Positions 18,301 to 26,318 of a DNA stretch of 50,230 nucleotides are shown here, one piece after another. Below the pieces are notes generated by a model that saw nothing but the letters and a program-made list of their open reading frames with translations, made no database searches and had not been told where the DNA came from. Positions within the stretch are counted from its first letter, which is position 1. Each line of letters begins with the position of its first letter. Origin of the DNA: Flavobacteriales bacterium UBA2798 (GTDB taxonomy: Bacteria > Bacteroidota > Bacteroidia > Flavobacteriales_D > UBA2798); contig DEHO01000054.1 in assembly GCA_002351955.1 (NCBI GenBank), forward strand, positions 30,345-80,574, read 5' to 3'. The position numbers and the translations under genes were made by a program.

Positions 18301-19014
18301 GAACTGGAGCGATATGCGCAGGAACTTGCAGCTACCGAGCGCGAAAGCGCCTGGAGGGAAATGGCCAAACAGGTCGCGCATGAAATTAAAAATCCGCTCA
18401 CTCCCATTCGGTTGAGCATTCAACATTTACAACGCTCATTGCATTCGGATGATCCGGATTGGAAAGAGAAACTCGATCGTTTTACACATACCGTAATTGA
18501 ACAAATTGATGCGCTTTCCAATATTGCAAATGAGTTCAGTAATTTTGCAAAAATGCCCAAGGCAGAAGAGGAAGTGCTGAATTTGAAATCGGTGCTTACC
18601 AATGCTGTTGAGTTGTACAAGGATACACCGGATGTAACCGTTCGTTTGTCGCGAACCGATTTACAGGATGCTCTTGTGTATGCAGATAAAGACCAGTTGA
18701 TCAGAGTAGTGAATAATCTGATTAAAAACGCTATTCAGGCTATTCCGGAAGACAGAGAAGGTAAGGTTGAGATTTCATTGAGGAGAAACGAAAATCGCTA
18801 TCTGGTAGAAGTTAAGGACAATGGCTCCGGAATTCCGCATGATCGCATAGATAAGATTTTCACTCCGAATTTTACCACAAAATCTACAGGGATGGGACTG
18901 GGTCTTGCAATGGTGAAGAATATCGTGGAAAACCACAAGGGAAGAATCTGGTTTGAAACCAGTCACAATGTTGGCACCTCCTTTTATTTTACGCTTCCGG
19001 TGCACGAGTCATAA
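15325..19014 (+). CDS. Large NtrY-like multi-pass sensor histidine kinase
   Basis: A 1229-residue kinase with one membrane helix near residue 14-30, an extracytoplasmic domain, a block of several helices (about 200-470), a second extracytoplasmic region (about 490-715), helices near 720 and 755, another sensor region, a helix near 925-945, a HAMP linker, and the kinase core. The H-box is EMAKQVAHEIKNPLTPIRL (His about 1019). The ATPase has NNLIKNAIQAIPED, DNGSGIPHDRIDKIF and GMGLGLAMVKNI. The H-box wording VAHEIKNPLTPI is typical of NtrY-type kinases. A TTG start at 15325 is required: no ATG lies before the first helix, and it overlaps the preceding stop. Many kinases of this layout end where a response regulator gene begins; here none follows. 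The signal is unknown. Confidence 0.88.
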   Translation: MRKIRDILFHRYSLLAIAVVLVFSGGYLYRSSFISVDGNRLAANAENVLRESAVYANEWFKSIRVQLLSGQKNAEINSSENELHAVMVFRERQPVFWTNSRIPFDTTALDTLGKSGLIHLRNGWYFYHHEQLDAEHSGIVFTQVRKEYVHKNRYLSDHFHSAWGIPDEVNLVEPGTENSFLVRDENGNAVFALLLSEATITSGSSLYLIAGLLLLGIVLLIRFLKEECENLEKFIGPFYSSLLLVFSVVLLRYWSLSMEFPAAFYAFELFQPDLFAASFFLPSLGDYLINAFLILYLFYFLDARSSRFNYHLSSNKGAAIGIIAFLLGVLMAFGHSIGFLMQGLIEDSNIEFNINNIFNLSTYSFIGFTIVGLLYFAFYLFCDFTFRVAKKLQIEKLTFLVLLGVFSIFSTFALYLWGVNDPFQIIWPLTILFLLFAVHFVQEKAQLSFNVTVLLLIIFSGFTAHALSKFTGAKERKNRIVLAERLSTDEDPLVEILFSEMEAGLRRSELLNSAFDSSAVFSKTAFEEQLEKEYFSGDWNAFDIQFYLFAADSTPVGLEGFAPIREFSDLDNVILENGIPSKFSGNMNFIYNSTNKLSYIIKLPVSARNEAPKGYLFCELRSKKIPEDIGFPELLIDKGSNKIDLIHQYSYARYVDSVQVNHFGPFRYSLMSTPYAHLPGKIEFLREDESDHLVYRVDDRTLIVLTRPVERFINQATSFSYLFTLFCLIVIAGVVYRQFSRGFSGIHLTLQGKLQFLLVSVLLVSLVLFGLGTRYYVAGQYRAKNYNIISEKIQSVRIEVTHKLGRERELSSDLRNYIGYILGKFSGVFLTDINLYDDNGLLVATSRPRIFQSGLLGMQMDPEAFRQMNEERRSEFIQEERIGNMNYLSAYVPLLNDHSQLLGYLNLPYFAKQNTLETELTGFLVAILNIFVVLFALSILAALFVSNWITKPLRLVQQSIAGIQLGRTNKPIAYSGRDEIGSLVEEYNKKVQELERYAQELAATERESAWREMAKQVAHEIKNPLTPIRLSIQHLQRSLHSDDPDWKEKLDRFTHTVIEQIDALSNIANEFSNFAKMPKAEEEVLNLKSVLTNAVELYKDTPDVTVRLSRTDLQDALVYADKDQLIRVVNNLIKNAIQAIPEDREGKVEISLRRNENRYLVEVKDNGSGIPHDRIDKIFTPNFTTKSTGMGLGLAMVKNIVENHKGRIWFETSHNVGTSFYFTLPVHES

Positions 19015-19150
19015 TCGAACGAATACTAAACCGTAAAGGGTTACTTCTAAAATTCGAACAGAATATTGCTGAAGAATACTCAGAGTGCCGGTGGACAAGG
19101 TAAAATTCCCTTATAAAACCTTAAATTCATTCCCATATCTATCGAATTAC

Positions 19151-19158
19151 TACATTTG
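19151..19158 (+). promoter_or_regulatory. Promoter -7 box of the enoyl-CoA hydratase gene
   Basis: TACATTTG is a full TAnnTTTG match, 17 bases before the ATG at 19176, in a 161-base intergenic stretch that shows nothing else. No clear TTTG was seen at the -33 distance. Confidence 0.5.
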
Positions 19159-19175
19159 CCTAAACACCATTTACC

Positions 19176-19958
19176 ATGAGTTATCAAAATCTGCTTTTGC
19201 GTTCTGAAAACGGCATCGCCTACCTTACAATTAATCGTCCGGATAAACTCAATGCTTTAAACAAGCAGACAATTTCGGAATTGCATACTGCGTTTTCCGC
19301 ATTGGATAAAGATGCTTCTGTCCGCGCAATTATTTTAACCGGTTCAGGAGAAAAAGCATTTGTTGCCGGAGCGGATATTTCCGAATTCGCTGCCTTTTCG
19401 ATCGATCAGGGTAAAGCGCTTAGTAAAGATGGTCACGACCAGCTTTTCGATTTTGTGGAACGACTGGGCACACCGGTTATCGCCGCTGTAAATGGCTTTG
19501 CTCTGGGTGGTGGATTGGAATTGGCCATGAGTTGCCACGTTCGTGTAGCTTCGAATAATGCAAAAATGGGATTGCCTGAAGTGTCTTTGGGAGTTATTCC
19601 GGGCTATGGAGGCACACAGCGATTGGCGCAGTTGATTGGTCGTGGTAAAGCATTTGAATTGATTTTTACTGCAGGTATGATCTCTGCTGCAGAGGCGATA
19701 CAATGGGGTTTGGTGAATCATGTTACTACACCGGCAGAACTGCTGGCAAAGTGTGAAGAGATTGCTTTTAAAATCATTAAAAATTCTCCTTCTGCCATTG
19801 CAAGCGCTATTCGTGCGGTTAATGCCGGTTTTGCGGATGGTGTAAACGGATATCAGGCGGAAATCGATGAATTCGGAAAGTGTTTCGGTACCGGTGATTT
19901 TAAAGAAGGAACAACAGCTTTTCTTGAAAAAAGAAAACCACAGTTTTCAGGTAAATAA
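19176..19958 (+). CDS. Enoyl-CoA hydratase/isomerase (crotonase family)
   Basis: A 260-residue crotonase-fold enzyme, most likely hydrating trans-2-enoyl-CoA in fatty-acid or amino-acid breakdown in the cytoplasm. Both catalytic glutamates of true hydratases are present, in GGGLELAMSCH and GLPEVSLGVIPGYGGTQ. The oxyanion-hole segments KAFVAGADISEF and NGFALGGG are also standard. The length is that of typical bacterial hydratases, so it is not a fused FadB-type protein. It stands alone between a promoter box and a strong terminator, so it is probably monocistronic, and its acyl-CoA substrate cannot be told from context. Crotonases are functionally diverse, which leaves some doubt about the exact reaction. 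Confidence 0.9.
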   Translation: MSYQNLLLRSENGIAYLTINRPDKLNALNKQTISELHTAFSALDKDASVRAIILTGSGEKAFVAGADISEFAAFSIDQGKALSKDGHDQLFDFVERLGTPVIAAVNGFALGGGLELAMSCHVRVASNNAKMGLPEVSLGVIPGYGGTQRLAQLIGRGKAFELIFTAGMISAAEAIQWGLVNHVTTPAELLAKCEEIAFKIIKNSPSAIASAIRAVNAGFADGVNGYQAEIDEFGKCFGTGDFKEGTTAFLEKRKPQFSGK

Positions 19959-19963
19959 TCAGG

Positions 19964-19985
19964 AGGCCGGTTTTCCGGCCTTTTT
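19964..19985 (+). terminator. Rho-independent terminator after the enoyl-CoA hydratase gene
   Basis: A perfect seven-base stem AGGCCGG / CCGGCCT with a TTTT loop, followed directly by a T run. It ends five bases before the ATG of the flippase gene, so the hairpin occupies the place of that gene's leader. Confidence 0.9.
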
Positions 19986-19990
19986 CAGGT

Positions 19991-21499
19991 ATGAGTGTAT
20001 TACGTAAACTGGCATCACAAACCGCAATCTATGGATTGAGCTCCATCGTTGCCCGTTTTCTGAATTATCTCCTAACACCGTTACACACCAGTAAATCCGT
20101 TTTCTCCGAAAGCGAATACGGGGTGATCAGCGAAATGTATGCTTATGTTGCTTTCCTGATTATTTTCCTGACCTACGGAATGGAAACTGCATTTTTCAGG
20201 TTTTATTCCAAAGAGGAAAACGACAAAAGATCTGTTTTTACCACCACGTTCTGGACACTCTTCGTAAGCAGTTCGCTGTTCATATTTGTAGCGGTTCTGT
20301 TTAGCGGTTCCATAGCCGGATTACTCGATTACAGCAATCATCCCGAATACATTGTTTGGTTTGCAGTAGTGGTGGGACTGGATGCTCTTTCTTCAATTCC
20401 CATGGCCTACCTGCGCGCCGAGGGAAAGGCCATGCGTTTTGCAATGGTGAACATTATCAGTGTTGCTGTAAATATTTTACTCAATTTGTTTTTTCTTGCC
20501 TATTGTATGCCCATTGTAAAGAGCGGAAATGCAAACTGGCTTACCGATACATTTTATAATCCTGCTATTGGTGTTGGTTATGTTTTCATTGCTAACCTGG
20601 CTTCGAGTATTGTTAAGTTTATTTTATTGTCGCCTGAAATTGCGCGTTCTTTTTCGCGGTTCAGTTTTTCATTGCTGGAAAAGATGTTGTTGTTTGGCTT
20701 ACCACTTATGATAGCCGGTTTTGCCGGAATGATCAATGAAACGATCGACAGAATTCTGCTCAAGAAAATACTAAGCGAACCACTCGGTACTGATGGCGCT
20801 TTAGCTCAGGTGGGAATTTACAGCGCGGTTTATAAATTGTCAATCATCATTACTCTCTTTATCCAGGCTTTTCGGTACGCTGCCGAACCGTTCTTTTTTG
20901 CTCAGGAAAAAGAAAAAAATTCCGGAACGATCTACGCCCGGGTAATGAATTATTTTGTGATCGTGTGCGCAGTGATTTTTTTAGGTGTAATGCTCTACAT
21001 TGATGTGCTCAAACATTTTGTTCCTAATCAGGCTTACTGGAATGCTTTACATATCGTTCCTGTTTTGCTGTTTGCAAATATCTTTTTGGGAATTTATTAT
21101 AACCAAAGCATCTGGTACAAACTCAGCGGAAGAACAATGTACGGTGCATGGATTGCAGTTTTTGGTGCAATACTAACATTGGTGCTAAACGTGATTTTAA
21201 TTCCTGTATTTGGCTTTGTTGGATCAGCCTGGACCACTTTTGCCTGTTACGGAAGCATGATGGTTCTTTCTTATTTTCTCGGTCGCCGGTTTTATCCCGT
21301 TCCCTATAAAGTAGGGAAAGTTTTTTTCTATTTGACCATGGCTTTTGCTATGTATTATGGATCAACATTTATTCCCATCGGATGGGGATGGGAAAGAGCA
21401 ATTATTCATTCGTTCATTCTGGGAGTGTATATGGCCATGATCTGGTTCATTGAACGCCCTTTAAAAAATCTGAATTCGCATGAAAGTCAAAGTCATTAA
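19991..21499 (+). CDS. Polysaccharide/lipid-linked oligosaccharide flippase (MOP/Wzx-like)
   Basis: A 502-residue integral membrane protein with about twelve to fourteen hydrophobic helices and the N-terminal pattern SQTAIYGLSSIVARFLNYLLTPL typical of Wzx-like members of the MOP exporter superfamily. It likely flips lipid-linked sugars across the inner membrane for cell-surface polysaccharide or lipopolysaccharide assembly. Conserved features include the charged N-terminal helix and the mid-protein NETIDRILLKKIL segment before a new helix bundle. It overlaps dut by 20 bases at its 3' end. No glycosyltransferase cluster is nearby, as is usual for the conserved housekeeping-type flippase that sits with dut in this phylum. 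Its translation start follows a terminator hairpin with no room for a long leader. Confidence 0.85.
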   Translation: MSVLRKLASQTAIYGLSSIVARFLNYLLTPLHTSKSVFSESEYGVISEMYAYVAFLIIFLTYGMETAFFRFYSKEENDKRSVFTTTFWTLFVSSSLFIFVAVLFSGSIAGLLDYSNHPEYIVWFAVVVGLDALSSIPMAYLRAEGKAMRFAMVNIISVAVNILLNLFFLAYCMPIVKSGNANWLTDTFYNPAIGVGYVFIANLASSIVKFILLSPEIARSFSRFSFSLLEKMLLFGLPLMIAGFAGMINETIDRILLKKILSEPLGTDGALAQVGIYSAVYKLSIIITLFIQAFRYAAEPFFFAQEKEKNSGTIYARVMNYFVIVCAVIFLGVMLYIDVLKHFVPNQAYWNALHIVPVLLFANIFLGIYYNQSIWYKLSGRTMYGAWIAVFGAILTLVLNVILIPVFGFVGSAWTTFACYGSMMVLSYFLGRRFYPVPYKVGKVFFYLTMAFAMYYGSTFIPIGWGWERAIIHSFILGVYMAMIWFIERPLKNLNSHESQSH

Positions 21500-21911
21500 T
21501 CGTTCCAAACATTCGCTCCCTTCATACGAAACCATCGGTTCGGCTGGAATGGATCTACGTGCCAATATTGCAGAACCTATTGTGTTGAAACCACTAGAAC
21601 GTAAACTGGTTCCAACCGGATTGTTTATTGAGTTGCCAATCGGAACAGAAGCCCAGGTTAGACCGCGGTCCGGACTTGCATTGAAAAAAGGCATCACTGT
21701 TTTGAACTCACCTGGTACCGTTGATGCGGATTACCGTGGAGAGATTGGTGTAATACTTGTTAACCTTTCCAATGAAGATTTTATTATCAACGATGGCGAA
21801 CGTATTGCGCAAATGGTGATAGCGCGCCATGAACGTGCCGAATGGGAGCAAAGTGAATCACTCGAAGACTCGCAGCGGGGAGCAGGCGGATTTGGTAGTA
21901 CCGGTGTGTAA
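21480..21911 (+). CDS. dut: Deoxyuridine 5'-triphosphate nucleotidohydrolase
   Basis: Trimeric dUTPase that converts dUTP to dUMP and pyrophosphate, supplying dTTP synthesis and keeping uracil out of DNA. The 143-residue protein has all five motifs: GSAGMDLRA, RPRSGLALKKG, GTVDADYRGEI, GERIAQMV and RGAGGFGSTG. The third contains the catalytic Asp in VDADYRG and the last the Phe that caps the base. It starts inside the last 20 bases of the flippase gene, and its TAA stop shares bases with the uvrC ATG (TAATG), so the three genes are clearly one transcription unit. Confidence 0.97.
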   Translation: MKVKVINRSKHSLPSYETIGSAGMDLRANIAEPIVLKPLERKLVPTGLFIELPIGTEAQVRPRSGLALKKGITVLNSPGTVDADYRGEIGVILVNLSNEDFIINDGERIAQMVIARHERAEWEQSESLEDSQRGAGGFGSTGV

Positions 21912-23701
21912 TGCAAACATTGCGTGAAGTAGTCCTTTCACTCCCCGCCAATCCGGGAGTTTATCAGTATTTCGATGCTGATGGAAAACTTCTTTACGTT
22001 GGAAAAGCAAAAAACCTCAAAAAGAGAGTAAGCTCCTACTTCAACAAGGAACATGATAATGCACGTATCGCCATCATGGTCCAGAAAATTACGGAAGTAA
22101 AGGTTGTGGTGACAGAAACCGAACTGGATGCGCTGTTACTCGAAAATAATCTGATCAAGAATCTTCGTCCGCGTTATAACGTTTTATTACGCGATGATAA
22201 AACCTATCCCTGGATCGTTATTCGAAGGGAGGCTTTCCCCAGAGTTAGTTATACCCGAAACAAGGACCGCGACGGATCGGAATATTTTGGGCCTTATGCC
22301 AATACAAAATCGATGCATGCACTGCTTGATCTCATCAGACAGATGTATCCATTACGAACCTGTACCCTTCCTTTGTCACAGGAGAATATAGCCAAGCAAA
22401 AATTTAAGATCTGTCTTGAGTTTCAGATTGGTAATTGCATGGGGCCTTGCGAAGGCAAACAATCCGAAGCCGATTACAATGAAATGATTGCGGATATCCG
22501 TAGAATCATCAGAGGAAATACAGGTGATGTTTTGAGGGAGCTGCGCGAACGGATGAAGCGTTTCAGTGAAGAAATGCTGTTTGAAAAGGCACAGATCATT
22601 AAGGAGAAAATCGATTCACTGGAAAACTATAAATCGAAATTCACGGTTGTCTCTGCGACGGTAACGGATGTGGATGTCTTTACCATTGTAGCCGATGATA
22701 AGTTTGGCTACGTGAATTATTTTAAGGTGATAGACGGTGCCATTGTTCAGAGCCATACGCTGGAAATGAAAAAAATGCTCGATGAATCCAACGAAGAATT
22801 ACTGCGGATTGCAATAACTGAACTGCGGCAAAAATTTCAGAGCGAGTCGCGCGAAATTGTGATTCCGTTTGAGTTGGAGTATGGTGATCTTGTTGTTACT
22901 GTTCCGCAACGTGGGGATAAAAAGCAATTGCTTGAATTGTCGGAGCGAAATGCACGTTATTACATGATGGATAAACACCGTCAGGAAAGCGTAAAAGATC
23001 CTGAACGCAACGTTGAACGGATCATGGAGACCATGAAAAAAGATCTGCGTCTTACTGAACAGCCACGTCATATCGAGTGTTTTGATAACTCGAATATTCA
23101 GGGCACCAATCCTGTTTCAGCATGTGTGGTGTTTCGCGACGGAAAACCGAGTAAAAGGGAATACCGTCATTTTAATGTGCGTACAGTTGAAGGTCCAAAT
23201 GATTTTGCAACAATGGAGGAAGTGATTTTCCGGAGATATTCGCGCTTAATTGAGGAAAAACAGGAATTGCCTCAGCTGATCATTATCGACGGTGGTAAAG
23301 GTCAGTTAGGAGCTGCTTTGAACAGTATTGATAAATTGGGATTACGAGGGAAGATTGCAGTGATAGGAATTGCAAAAAGACTGGAGGAGATTTATTATCC
23401 CGGAGATAATTTACCAATGTATATCGATAAGCGATCAGAATCCTTAAAGATCATTCAGCACCTGCGCAATGAAGCGCATCGTTTTGGAATTACCCATCAT
23501 CGCAACCGCAGAAGTAAAGGCGCAGTAAAGAGCGAATTACTGGAGATAGATGGAATCGGAGAAAAAACAATGCAGGATCTTATTCGTAAGTTCAAATCAA
23601 TAAAACGCCTGAAAGAAGCTGCAGAAAACGAAATTGCAGAAGTTGTTGGGCCTGCAAAGGCGAAGATACTTGTTGCGTACTTTACTGATAACAAGGAATA
23701 G
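21911..23701 (+). CDS. uvrC: Excinuclease ABC subunit UvrC
   Basis: Nuclease of nucleotide excision repair, making both incisions around a lesion with UvrA and UvrB. In order: a GIY-YIG domain (NPGVYQYFDADGKLLYVGKA at 15-34), the cysteine region CLEFQIGNCMGPCEG, a UVR segment (EEMLFEKAQIIKEKIDSLENY) that binds UvrB, the RNase H-like second nuclease (FDNSNIQGTNPVSACVVFRD; IIDGGKGQL), and C-terminal helix-hairpin-helix motifs (LLEIDGIGEKTMQDLI). The length of 596 is normal. Translation starts at the ATG that overlaps the dut stop by one base. There is no visible terminator downstream, only an 89-base gap before the peptidase gene. Confidence 0.97.
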   Translation: MQTLREVVLSLPANPGVYQYFDADGKLLYVGKAKNLKKRVSSYFNKEHDNARIAIMVQKITEVKVVVTETELDALLLENNLIKNLRPRYNVLLRDDKTYPWIVIRREAFPRVSYTRNKDRDGSEYFGPYANTKSMHALLDLIRQMYPLRTCTLPLSQENIAKQKFKICLEFQIGNCMGPCEGKQSEADYNEMIADIRRIIRGNTGDVLRELRERMKRFSEEMLFEKAQIIKEKIDSLENYKSKFTVVSATVTDVDVFTIVADDKFGYVNYFKVIDGAIVQSHTLEMKKMLDESNEELLRIAITELRQKFQSESREIVIPFELEYGDLVVTVPQRGDKKQLLELSERNARYYMMDKHRQESVKDPERNVERIMETMKKDLRLTEQPRHIECFDNSNIQGTNPVSACVVFRDGKPSKREYRHFNVRTVEGPNDFATMEEVIFRRYSRLIEEKQELPQLIIIDGGKGQLGAALNSIDKLGLRGKIAVIGIAKRLEEIYYPGDNLPMYIDKRSESLKIIQHLRNEAHRFGITHHRNRRSKGAVKSELLEIDGIGEKTMQDLIRKFKSIKRLKEAAENEIAEVVGPAKAKILVAYFTDNKE

Positions 23702-23790
23702 AAGCCATTCAAAGGGGAATTCTACCGTCTTTCCGGTTTTATTCATCAGGAATTACTTTTTCACGTATTTTGTTTAAAGATTCATCTGCT

Positions 23791-26205
23791 ATGAAAAAGT
23801 TATTTTTCTTTTTAGTTCTGGTTTCTGTTTCCGGAATCATCAACGCTCAACTTGCGCAACCCTATCAGAGTCCACCCAAGGAAATTCTGGATCTGGTCGA
23901 TATACAACCAACGCCAATGGTTAGGGTTTCTTCAAAGGGTTCCTATATGGTCTTGTTGGAGCGGTACGTTTTCAAAACCCTCGAAGAACTCTCGGAAGAG
24001 GAATTGCGCCTGGCAGGATTGCGTATCAATCCCCGTAATTTTGGCCCTTCCCGTGCTAACTACGCGCATTCCCTCCGCATCATGAACATGAACACCGGAA
24101 AAGCGATCACAGTGAATGGAGCGCCTTCCAATGCGCGTATTGGCTCTCTTTCCATTTCTAGGGACGAAAAATATGCTGCATTTACCAATACAACTGCCGA
24201 GCGTATCGAGTTATGGATCATGGAGCTGGTCAGTGGTAAATGCACTTTACTAACATCCGGTCTTGCAGTGAATGCTGTATTGGGATCGCCGTATTCCTGG
24301 TCGTCGGATAATAAAGGACTCTATTGCAAACTCGTCACCGATCAGGTTCCGCTGAGTTCCATTTACCGCAAACCACTTCCTGAAGGACCGGTAGTGCAGG
24401 TTTCGGGAGGGAAAAAAGCGCCGGTGCGTACGTTTCAGGATTTGTTACGCAACAAAAACGATGAAAAATTATTCGAGTCGTTCGCTGCATCCGAATTAGT
24501 GTATTTCGGAGTGGATGGTTCCCGACGCAAGTTCGCTTCACGTGGAATGTACTATTCTGCCGATGAATCTCCCGATGGAAAATTTGTTTTACTTACTTCC
24601 ATTCAATATCCGTTTTCTTACATCGTTCAGCTCGATCGTTTTCCGGTAAGTTATGCAGTGCATGAAGCATCCGGGAAATTCCTGAACGAGTTTTACCGCA
24701 AACCGCTTATTGAAGAATTACCAAATGGATTTGATGCGGTAGAAACCGGCAAGCGTGATATCGAATGGAGAAACGATCAGAATGCCACACTCGTTTGGGT
24801 GGAAGCACAGGATGGCGGTGATCCTGCAAAAGAAGTTGCGATTCGCGATCATGTATACCAGGTCGAAGCTCCCTTTACCGGTGCTCCGCAATTGCTGGCA
24901 ACAACCGAATTGCGTTTTTCAGGACTGAGTTTCGGAAACGCATCCATGATGCTGGTGCGCGAAAACTGGTGGAAATCGCGACGGACAAAAACAACGATGG
25001 TCGATCCGACAAGCAAATCAAAACCCAAAGTCATTTTTGATCGCTCCGAGGAAGATGTGTATAACGATCCCGGAAATTTTTTGATGGATTACAATGAAAA
25101 CGGGCACTATGTGTTGCGTACTTCAAAGGACAAAAAGAAATTGTACCTCAGCGGACAAGGTTATTCTCCTGCAGGGAATCGTCCTTTTCTGGATGAATAC
25201 ACCATTGCCGACGGAAAACGCAAACGCCTCTGGCAGGCGGATGGAAAAACCACCTATGAAAACATTGCTACAGTTTTCGATCCGGAAAAGCAGATCATGC
25301 TCACTACGGTTGAATCGCCGGAGATGAATCCCAACTTTTACCTGCGCAGCGGGAAGTCGGCGAAAAAGATCACCAATTTCCCGAACCCCTATGCCAGTTT
25401 TATGGGCGTTACCAAGCAACGTATTTTTTACAAGCGCAAGGACGGAGTAGACCTTTCGGCTACCTTGTATTTACCCAAGGGCTACGATAAAGTGAAAGAT
25501 GGTCCGCTCCCTGTTGTTATGTGGGCCTATCCGCGCGAGTTTAAAGACAAAGCACAAGCCGGCCAGGTGAAGGAGTCGCCGCATCGTTTTGCGCAGATCA
25601 ATTACGGATCTCCCGTGTATTGGGCCATGCGTGGTTATGCCATTCTCGACAATACAGATTTCCCCATTGTGGGCGAAGGAAAAACAGAACCCAACGATTC
25701 GTTTATCGAACAACTCGTAGCCAACGCCGAAGCAGCCATCAATACACTGGCAGAAATGGGTGTGGGCGACAGAAAACGTGTGGCGATTGGCGGACATTCC
25801 TACGGTGCATTCATGACGGCAAATCGCATGGCGCATTGCGATCTCTTTGCCGCGGGAATTGCACGCAGTGGTGCTTACAACCGAACACTGACTCCATTCG
25901 GATTTCAAGCTGAGGAACGCACGTTCTGGGAAGCGAAAAAAGTGTACATGGAGATGTCGCCTTTTTATTTCGCTGAAAAGATCAATGAACCTCTTCTTCT
26001 CATTCACGGAGATGCCGATAACAATCCCGGCACATTCACCCTGCAAAGCGAACGTTTGTTTGCAGCCATTAAAGGACTGGGAGGAACGGCACGATTGGTA
26101 TTGTTGCCCTACGAAAGCCACGGCTACTCTGCCCGCGAAAACATACTTCACATGCTCTGGGAACAAGACCAGTGGCGGGAGGCTTATGTGAAGAATAAGA
26201 AGTGA
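23791..26205 (+). CDS. Prolyl oligopeptidase family (S9) serine peptidase, exported
   Basis: An 804-residue serine peptidase with a signal peptide (MKKLFFFLVLVSVSGIINAQ), a beta-propeller-like N-terminal half (about 40-540), and a C-terminal alpha/beta hydrolase. The catalytic triad is readable: Ser670 in GGHSYGAF, Asp743 in IHGDADNNPG, and His777 in PYESHGYSARE. The N-terminal segment EILDLVDIQPTPMVRVSS is typical of the glutamyl-endopeptidase-like S9 proteins known from plants and Bacteroidota, so cleavage after acidic residues is a possibility. The ATG at 23791 is chosen over a TTG seven codons upstream because it begins the signal peptide. It likely acts in the periplasm on peptides. Confidence 0.9.
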   Translation: MKKLFFFLVLVSVSGIINAQLAQPYQSPPKEILDLVDIQPTPMVRVSSKGSYMVLLERYVFKTLEELSEEELRLAGLRINPRNFGPSRANYAHSLRIMNMNTGKAITVNGAPSNARIGSLSISRDEKYAAFTNTTAERIELWIMELVSGKCTLLTSGLAVNAVLGSPYSWSSDNKGLYCKLVTDQVPLSSIYRKPLPEGPVVQVSGGKKAPVRTFQDLLRNKNDEKLFESFAASELVYFGVDGSRRKFASRGMYYSADESPDGKFVLLTSIQYPFSYIVQLDRFPVSYAVHEASGKFLNEFYRKPLIEELPNGFDAVETGKRDIEWRNDQNATLVWVEAQDGGDPAKEVAIRDHVYQVEAPFTGAPQLLATTELRFSGLSFGNASMMLVRENWWKSRRTKTTMVDPTSKSKPKVIFDRSEEDVYNDPGNFLMDYNENGHYVLRTSKDKKKLYLSGQGYSPAGNRPFLDEYTIADGKRKRLWQADGKTTYENIATVFDPEKQIMLTTVESPEMNPNFYLRSGKSAKKITNFPNPYASFMGVTKQRIFYKRKDGVDLSATLYLPKGYDKVKDGPLPVVMWAYPREFKDKAQAGQVKESPHRFAQINYGSPVYWAMRGYAILDNTDFPIVGEGKTEPNDSFIEQLVANAEAAINTLAEMGVGDRKRVAIGGHSYGAFMTANRMAHCDLFAAGIARSGAYNRTLTPFGFQAEERTFWEAKKVYMEMSPFYFAEKINEPLLLIHGDADNNPGTFTLQSERLFAAIKGLGGTARLVLLPYESHGYSARENILHMLWEQDQWREAYVKNKK

Positions 26206-26242
26206 ATTATTTAAAACCACTTCCTCCTTCGGCGGACTAGAA

Positions 26243-26301
26243 GGCACTAAGCGCACTTAGAACCACAAAGAAACTTAGTGAACCTTTGTGTCCTTAGTGC
26301 C
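26243..26301. repeat. Nested palindromic intergenic repeat
   Basis: The outer arms GGCACTAAG (26243-26251) and CTTAGTGCC (26293-26301) are perfect inverted repeats. Inside them CACAAAG (26264-26270) and CTTTGTG (26284-26290) form a second pair around CTTAGTG. The motif words CACTAAG and CTTTGTG in alternation are what I recall from short dispersed intergenic repeats in Bacteroidota genomes. It lies between the convergent S9 peptidase and gpsA genes and could act as a transcription stop for both, though there is no T run. Confidence 0.6.
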
Positions 26302-26318
26302 TTAATGGTGAAAGAAAA

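Noticed and set aside
17566..18426. A 286-codon open frame on the minus strand
   Set aside because: Lies wholly inside the NtrY-like kinase gene, whose HAMP and H-box region is clearly coding on the plus strand; composition of the minus frame is not protein-like.
25471..26256. A 261-codon open frame on the minus strand
   Set aside because: It is the antisense of the catalytic domain of the S9 peptidase, with the triad readable on the plus strand.
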